Shown here: positions 32,825-37,430 of the stretch, one piece after another
Layout of the letters: each line of letters opens with the position of its first letter
Position numbering within the stretch: the first letter of the stretch is position 1
Assembly: GCA_964617665.1 (NCBI GenBank)
Contig: CAZUAH010000081.1
Coordinates: forward strand, 1-37,430
Direction: 5' to 3'
Source: JADHUC01 sp964617665
Lineage (GTDB): Bacteria; Planctomycetota; Planctomycetia; Pirellulales; Pirellulaceae
DNA length: 37,430 bases
Translations under genes and position numbers: made by a program
Notes under the pieces: generated by a model
Told to the model about the DNA's origin: nothing
Database searches by the model: none
The model's input: only the letters and a program-made list of their open reading frames with translations

Positions 32825-34192
32825 CTACTTCAACACGCGCTGTAACTCGGTCAACGAGGTCGCGCCTTGCGCCACCAGCACGATACCCTCCTCCTGTAAT
32901 CCGCGATGCCCACCGGCGCGAGCGATGTTTCGTAGCACCTCGAGTTTGGGCTGCTTCACGAGCGCTTCGCGGATCTGGTCGGTGATCTCGAGTAATTCGA
33001 AAATACCTGTGCGATCCCTGTAACCAATACCGCCACACTGAGGGCCTTCTTGCCTGCACAAGGGACACGCCCCGGGAGGTAGCCCTTCCTTCAGTTCTTT
33101 CTTCTCTCGCTCGGGATCGGGCGGGGGCGGCTGCCATTCGCGATACAACGCCTTCACCCGTCCGGGCGGAATCCCCAGTTTCTGAAGCAATTGAGGTGGT
33201 GGCTGATATGGCTGCTTGCACGTGTCGTTCAATTTCCGTACCAGACGCACGTTAACCACGGCACGGACGGACTGGGCGAAATCGTTCGCCGAGGCCTTTA
33301 GCAAGAGCACTCGCAACAGAGCTTCCACGGCGTCTTTCGCCCTCACTCCTGCAATAACCAGTTTTGGTTCATGGGGATCGTTGGTCAACTCACACATCTT
33401 GTTCACGGTCTCGGCATTGAACAGGTCGGCCAGCGTCAAGACCTCCGGCTGCCTGAGCATCAGTTTCTTCATTATCTTGTCAGGTGTCTCGCCGCCCGCG
33501 ATGTTCAACATCTCCATGTTCACGTTCTCGACGAACGTTTCGGGTTTGTTCTCGTCTTCGATTCCAATGAAGTCACGCAACATTCGGTCCGTCGATGTAA
33601 GAGCCGCGTTCCAAGTTGTCGAAAAGCCGCCGCCTGGCGGTGCAGAGATGAGAACCATCCCCGATTCAGCGCGCATATGCCCCAGCAACTTTTCCTGCAT
33701 TGCCTCGCGCATGCCGATGTCGTCCAGCGTCTTGAAGACGCGTTTCTTCTTTGCTGCGAATTCGATGATGACTCGCTCGCCGGTCTGCACACCTTGGCTG
33801 GTTATCGTCCCGTTGAACTTGACCTTCGTGGTTTCATGCTCGATTTTGAACTTGCCTTCCTGCCGAGCACGACGTTCCTCTGGTTTCAGGCCAGCGAGGC
33901 TTTTCATGCCCAACAGCATGGCGTCACCGGTAACGCGGTCACGCGGCTCGATGTTATGCCAGACGCCGTCGATCATGTAACGCCCGGAAACCGCGTCCTT
34001 GGTGTAATCCAGCATCACTCTGTCGGAACGTTTTGCGAGCGCATCGTAGACCAACTCCTTGATCGGCACGATCGCACCGCTTTGCCTGCAGGTGATCTCG
34101 CGCTGTTGGTCTTCGGCAGGCGCCCCGCTGTCGCCCTTCAAATCGATCGGTGGTTCGACAACCTGGACCTTCTTTTTTCCAAACAGACCCAT
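32825..34192 (-). CDS. PilB/GspE-like secretion ATPase homologue with broken nucleotide-binding motifs (pseudo-ATPase)
   Basis: A 455-residue protein recognisable as a type II/IV secretion ATPase by position and fold landmarks: an N2-like region (about 30-150), the start of the ATPase core at 'MVLISAPPGGGFSTTW' (179-194), the 'LVRKLNDTCKQPY' stretch (317-329), CPLC (376-379) with a further C386, and the C-terminal GYRDRTGIFELLEI. Walker A should read GxxGxGK[ST]; here GGGF190-S has Phe at the Lys position. The Walker B/GE-RD region reads RQPEVLTLADLFNAETV, without the DxxxGEIRDxET acid residues, and the His box is also lost (LVIAGVRAKDA). ATP hydrolysis therefore appears unlikely. The paired Cys of the zinc site are only partly kept. 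The gene follows pilT by 75 bp. It could be a regulatory partner that tunes PilT-like motors, or an adaptor. Confidence 0.75.
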   Translation of the reverse strand: MGLFGKKKVQVVEPPIDLKGDSGAPAEDQQREITCRQSGAIVPIKELVYDALAKRSDRVMLDYTKDAVSGRYMIDGVWHNIEPRDRVTGDAMLLGMKSLAGLKPEERRARQEGKFKIEHETTKVKFNGTITSQGVQTGERVIIEFAAKKKRVFKTLDDIGMREAMQEKLLGHMRAESGMVLISAPPGGGFSTTWNAALTSTDRMLRDFIGIEDENKPETFVENVNMEMLNIAGGETPDKIMKKLMLRQPEVLTLADLFNAETVNKMCELTNDPHEPKLVIAGVRAKDAVEALLRVLLLKASANDFAQSVRAVVNVRLVRKLNDTCKQPYQPPPQLLQKLGIPPGRVKALYREWQPPPPDPEREKKELKEGLPPGACPLCRQEGPQCGGIGYRDRTGIFELLEITDQIREALVKQPKLEVLRNIARAGGHRGLQEEGIVLVAQGATSLTELQRVLK

Positions 34193-34267
34193 TTTTCTTA
34201 AGCCCCTAAAAACGTCTTACTTGGGGTAAACGTCCAAAGTGAGATTCTACAAACCTGTACGGAGTGG

Positions 34268-35458
34268 TTAAAGGATTGCCGGTGCCGCGGCATCGATGCC
34301 TTTGATGGCCATTTTCAGTGCGTCGGGATTCGGCGCCACGGCGAATGCAGTGGGACGGTCGATCAGTTCGGTGTCAAGCAGATGCTTCAGGCTCATTGTG
34401 AAGTCCTGCATGCCATCTTCTGCGCCAATCCGGATAGCGTCGGGCAGCTTGTGATCGCCTCCCTCCAGGACCAGTTTCCGAACGGTGGGGGTGAAGTACA
34501 TGATTTCGACGGTCGGCACTCGGGCCACGCCTGGTTTGATCGATTTGAGCAGTTTCTGTGCTATAATCCCCTTCATGTTGAACGCAATAGCGCTGCGAAT
34601 TGCACCGTGCATCTCTTCGGGAAACAAGTCGAGAATACGCCCAATCGTGGTCGAGGCACTGGACGCGTGGATCGTCCCGAAAACCAAGTGCCCCGTCTCG
34701 GCCGCGTGGATTGCGGTCATGAACGTCTCTTCATCACGCATTTCGCCTACCAGCATTACGTCCGGGTCTTCGCGAACGGCATGTTTCATAGCGATGGCAA
34801 AATCCTTGACGTCCTGCCCGATTTCTCGCTGGTTGATCAGACACTTCTCCTCGGTGAAGACGAACTCGATCGGATCTTCCAGCGTAAGTATGTGCTTGCG
34901 ATAGGTGCGGTTAACCAAGTTCAGCATCGACGCGATGGTCGTCGACTTGCCCGAACCGGTCACGCCCGCCAGCAGCACCATTCCTTGGTCGTAGTGGCAG
35001 AGTCTGTCCACCGTGGTTGGCAAGTACAGCCCCTCGAAATCCGGAATGAAGTTATTGATGCGCCGCGCCACGAGTCCCATTCGCCCGAGTTGGGTCAACA
35101 TGTTGACGCGGAAACGCCATTCCGTCCCGTCTACGTCGCAGGTGTGCGCAAAGTCCGCACCACCCTCCTCCTCGAAAATCCCACGGTTCCTTTCATTCAT
35201 CATTGGCCACAGCAGGTGCACCATTTCCTCGGAGTCCACCTCCGGATGGTTCAGCGGCCGAAGCTCGCCCTTCACTCGAACCATCGGCGGGCGTCCCACT
35301 TTCATGTGCAAATCGCTGCCCTCGAGTTTCACAAGGGCCCGAAAGAACTTGTCGACCTCCAGTTCTTCCTTGCGGCCTGTGAGGGTCGCTAGAATTCCAG
35401 CATGCGCGTCCATACCGTCTTCCACGGTTTTCGATTGCTTTTCAACAACGGTAGCCAT
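34268..35458 (-). CDS. pilT: Twitching-motility type retraction ATPase PilT
   Basis: A 396-residue hexameric ATPase of type IV pilus retraction. Walker A GVTGSGKST (165-173), the Asp-box region LTLEDPIEFVF (191-201), Walker B with DPDVMLVGEMRDEET (231-245) and the His box GHLVFGTIHASS (256-267) are all intact. The usual AIRNLIRE motif late in PilT is changed to AIRIGAEDG. Residues 1-35 extend beyond E. coli/Pseudomonas PilT. GGGAG stands about 9 bases ahead of ATG 35458. It follows hisF by 26 bp and precedes the pseudo-ATPase gene. No pilin, prepilin peptidase, PilC or secretin gene is in the window, so the motor could serve a pilus encoded elsewhere. Confidence 0.9.
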   Translation of the reverse strand: MATVVEKQSKTVEDGMDAHAGILATLTGRKEELEVDKFFRALVKLEGSDLHMKVGRPPMVRVKGELRPLNHPEVDSEEMVHLLWPMMNERNRGIFEEEGGADFAHTCDVDGTEWRFRVNMLTQLGRMGLVARRINNFIPDFEGLYLPTTVDRLCHYDQGMVLLAGVTGSGKSTTIASMLNLVNRTYRKHILTLEDPIEFVFTEEKCLINQREIGQDVKDFAIAMKHAVREDPDVMLVGEMRDEETFMTAIHAAETGHLVFGTIHASSASTTIGRILDLFPEEMHGAIRSAIAFNMKGIIAQKLLKSIKPGVARVPTVEIMYFTPTVRKLVLEGGDHKLPDAIRIGAEDGMQDFTMSLKHLLDTELIDRPTAFAVAPNPDALKMAIKGIDAAAPAIL

Positions 35459-35484
35459 TCGTTACGTTCTCCCACGAGGGTTAC

Positions 35485-36252
35485 TTACAGCCGCACAGGT
35501 ACTCCAAGGGCCGCCATCACCTCTTTTGTTTCGTGAATCGAATACTCGCCAAAATGGAAAATGCTGGCCGCCAACGCGGCGTCGGCTCGGCCCGCCAGCA
35601 CGGCCTCGGCCAAATGCTCCGGCTTTCCTGCTCCGCCGCTTGCAACGACGGGAATGGAAACTGCCCGGCTGACCGCGGCAGTGATTTCCAGGTCATACCC
35701 GTCCTTGGTGCCGTCACAGTCCATGCTGGTCAATACGATTTCGCCCGCTCCAAGTTCTTCGACCTCGCGGGCCCACGGTACGGCTTCCAGGCCTGTAGGA
35801 ACTCTTCCACCGTTGATGTGGACTTCCCAGACCTCATGACCGTTCTTTTGAATGCGTTTGGGGTCAATGTTAACCACAATGCATTGACTGCCGAAACGTT
35901 TGGCGGCCTCCCTAACAAAATCAGGGTCACGACAGGCGGCCGAGTTGATCGAAACCTTGTCGCTGCCAGCATTCAATAGATCGCGGATGTCGTCGATCGT
36001 GCGGATGCCACCCCCTACCGTCAAGGGCATAAACACCTGTTCAGCGGTACGACGCACCACGTCAATCATGATGTCCCGGCCTTCGTGGCTCGCGGTGATA
36101 TCCAGAAAGACCAACTCGTCGGCCCCCTCTGCCTCATACCGCGAAGCCACCTCAACCGGATCGCCGGCGTCCCGAAGGTTGACGAAATTCGTCCCCTTCA
36201 CTACGCGGCCTCGGTCAACGTCCAAACAGGGAATAACACGTTTTGCAAGCAT
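35485..36252 (-). CDS. hisF: Imidazole glycerol phosphate synthase subunit HisF
   Basis: A 255-residue (beta/alpha)8 cyclase of histidine biosynthesis, converting PRFAR with ammonia from HisH into IGP and AICAR. Catalytic D11 (CLDV) and D130 (VNIDPKR) are in place, and the phosphate-binding loops VGGGI and ASGGAGK are present. ATG 36252 gives the normal family length; the frame stays open 57 bp further upstream but no family sequence lies there. The gene is 26 bp before pilT and shares the leftward direction, an arrangement with no obvious functional link. The rest of the his genes are not in the window. Confidence 0.97.
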   Translation of the reverse strand: MLAKRVIPCLDVDRGRVVKGTNFVNLRDAGDPVEVASRYEAEGADELVFLDITASHEGRDIMIDVVRRTAEQVFMPLTVGGGIRTIDDIRDLLNAGSDKVSINSAACRDPDFVREAAKRFGSQCIVVNIDPKRIQKNGHEVWEVHINGGRVPTGLEAVPWAREVEELGAGEIVLTSMDCDGTKDGYDLEITAAVSRAVSIPVVASGGAGKPEHLAEAVLAGRADAALAASIFHFGEYSIHETKEVMAALGVPVRL

Positions 36253-36310
36253 ATGGCGACTGGCCCAGCCTTCATTGGCATCAGAACAGCAGGAGAATTG
36301 CCAACCCAAT

Positions 36311-36340
36311 AGAGTAATTCATGGGCTCGACAATGGTCAA
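36311..36340 (-). promoter_or_regulatory. Weak promoter candidate ahead of hisF
   Basis: Minus strand: TTGACC (36340-36335, 5/6), 18-bp spacer, TACTCT (36316-36311, 3/6), in the 170-bp gap between the acyltransferase stop and the hisF start. The poor -10 box makes it uncertain. Confidence 0.2.
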
Positions 36341-36422
36341 GCGCCCACGGCCACGAACGCGGTGCAATCTTCGCTCCCATCGGCCGGAACGACCGTCGGC
36401 ATCGCGAGAGTCACCATATCTC

Positions 36423-37430
36423 TTACGGATTGTCGGGGCTCGCGGTTTGGTAGAGTGGTGATTCCAGCGCGAGCCGGTCAAGCATTTCCTGCAGATTCTG
36501 CTCGATTTGCGTCATCAACGGATCCACCTCTGCCTTTCGGTCACGCTCCGGGGGAACCTGGATCGCTTCGCCTACCTCGATGATCGCCTTCAGCGGTTCG
36601 TTGACGGTCACAACGTCCGTCAAATCTTCCTCAAAGCGTTCGATCGTCTCCCTCAGGCGGTCTACCGACGGATACGCGGCAAGGTAATCGGGCGGGTAGA
36701 ACGAAATCTGCTGGGCCAAGTACAGGTCGGCCAGTTGCTCCCATCGTCGCTCGCGTTCCTCGGAATCAACGTTCCCATCAAGCATGTCCGGCAAGATTTT
36801 GATCCGGAGCGACTTTACGCGAGGCACGACCCGTCCGGTTTGGGTGTCGCCCAACCACTCTTTCTCCAGCGGACAAAGCAATCGGTCTATCAGACGCCGA
36901 AGTCGAGCCTCTAAAGTCCCTCCTCGGACGCGCCCGAAGTACTCGATTTCCTTTAGGCTCAGCAGGGCTGTACCCAACTTCGCGACTCGATCGATCAGCG
37001 ATAGCTTTCGCTGGGGTCGCCACGAGAGGCGATGCTCGATCTCGGTGAGCACTTTGTCCGCTTGCTGATCCAGATCGCCTTGGAACACGTATTTGATCGC
37101 CAATGGGTGGACAACCACTTTGCCATCGCCGGTCCGTTTGGCTCGCTTCTTTGCGCCCGCGCGGGCAATCAACGAAATATCCAGCAGCGCGTGCAACTGG
37201 TCGTTGGTTCGTGACACGCTGCCTTCGGGGAACAGAATCAGAGGCCGTTCGGCCTTCTCCAGAATCTCGATCGCTGTGTTGATTGACTGGCGATCGACGC
37301 CCTCGCGATTGACGCTGAACGCTCCCATCTTGCGAATGGCCCAGGCCATGACGCGGCCCTGGTTGAACAAATGCCAACTGGCCATGGCGTACACGTGCGT
37401 GCGTGCCTCGTCCGCCACCCAGCCCATCAC
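36423..37430 (-). CDS. 1-acyl-glycerol-3-phosphate acyltransferase-like (PlsC family), 5' end outside the window
   Basis: A 335-residue partial protein; the frame runs off the window at 37430, so the start and the first catalytic block (HX4D) are missing. Visible PlsC motifs are GAFSVNREG (36-44), the block II-type R region, and LILFPEGSVSR (64-74), the block III glycerol-phosphate site with FPEG at 67-70. After about 110, a long helical region (130-335), rich in charge, goes beyond typical PlsC length. It would transfer an acyl group to lysophosphatidic acid or a related acceptor at the inner membrane. It sits upstream of hisF in the same direction, separated by 170 bp, so it may or may not share a transcript. 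Confidence 0.85.
   Translation of the reverse strand: MMGWVADEARTHVYAMASWHLFNQGRVMAWAIRKMGAFSVNREGVDRQSINTAIEILEKAERPLILFPEGSVSRTNDQLHALLDISLIARAGAKKRAKRTGDGKVVVHPLAIKYVFQGDLDQQADKVLTEIEHRLSWRPQRKLSLIDRVAKLGTALLSLKEIEYFGRVRGGTLEARLRRLIDRLLCPLEKEWLGDTQTGRVVPRVKSLRIKILPDMLDGNVDSEERERRWEQLADLYLAQQISFYPPDYLAAYPSVDRLRETIERFEEDLTDVVTVNEPLKAIIEVGEAIQVPPERDRKAEVDPLMTQIEQNLQEMLDRLALESPLYQTASPDNP

Noticed and set aside
34382..35392. Long open frame on the plus strand opposite pilT
   Set aside because: pilT has every expected motif on the minus strand; the antisense product shows no recognisable feature.
1..37430. tRNA genes, CRISPR repeats, insertion sequences, integrases
   Set aside because: No cloverleaf with the GTTCGA-type T-loop, no regularly spaced repeats, and no transposase or integrase motifs were found in the gaps or frames.

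Overview
The window (about 57% GC by eye) looks like a Planctomycete chromosome, probably of the Pirellulales/Rhodopirellula type. The support is a BBP7-type outer-membrane protein, secreted PQQ-like propeller proteins, Tat-exported Gfo/Idh/MocA oxidoreductases, a ceramidase-like protein, a protein with an N-terminal FSLRFLLLLM-type anchor, MORN/HEAT proteins, weak or absent Shine-Dalgarno sequences on many genes, and long leaders. I see no rRNA, tRNA, CRISPR array, insertion sequence or phage gene. The first and last genes run off the window.

Layout. 1-1869: 3' part of a multi-PAS histidine kinase. 1959-4473 (minus): a beta-barrel and C39-peptidase gene pair that resembles the FapF/FapD export pair of functional-amyloid systems, followed by thioredoxin with its own strong promoter. 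4919-8034 (plus): BBP7 outer-membrane protein, then a secreted M23 peptidase with PKD domains whose leader can form an 11-bp stem-loop. 8089-11785 (minus): sdhC-sdhA-sdhB, a di-haem succinate dehydrogenase. It is divergent from a single-domain response regulator (12166-12588). 12686-15999 (plus): a translationally coupled pair, a triplicated secretin-N0/STN-like protein and a MORN-HEAT membrane protein. 16166-16429: a small unknown protein.

16459-30706 is the most distinctive part: a catabolic island built around a divergent promoter region at 26914-27153. Leftward, seven closely packed genes encode a URO-D family protein, a Tat Gfo/Idh/MocA oxidoreductase, a secreted protein of unknown function, a propeller-methyltransferase-propeller fusion, a ceramidase-like hydrolase, a galactonate-dehydratase-like enolase and a DapA/KDG-aldolase-like lyase. 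Rightward are an isochorismatase-ThuA fusion, a HEAT protein and a second Tat Gfo/Idh/MocA oxidoreductase. A reasonable reading is that sugars or glycoconjugates are oxidised or released outside the cytoplasm, and that the resulting sugar acid is dehydrated and cleaved inside. The substrate is unknown.

30697-37430 (minus): a 5'-truncated acyltransferase, hisF, an intact pilT, a PilB/GspE-like protein whose Walker A and Walker B motifs are both broken, a small membrane protein and a YiiX-like papain-fold hydrolase. The pairing of a functional PilT with an apparent pseudo-ATPase is the best candidate for an undescribed machine in this window.
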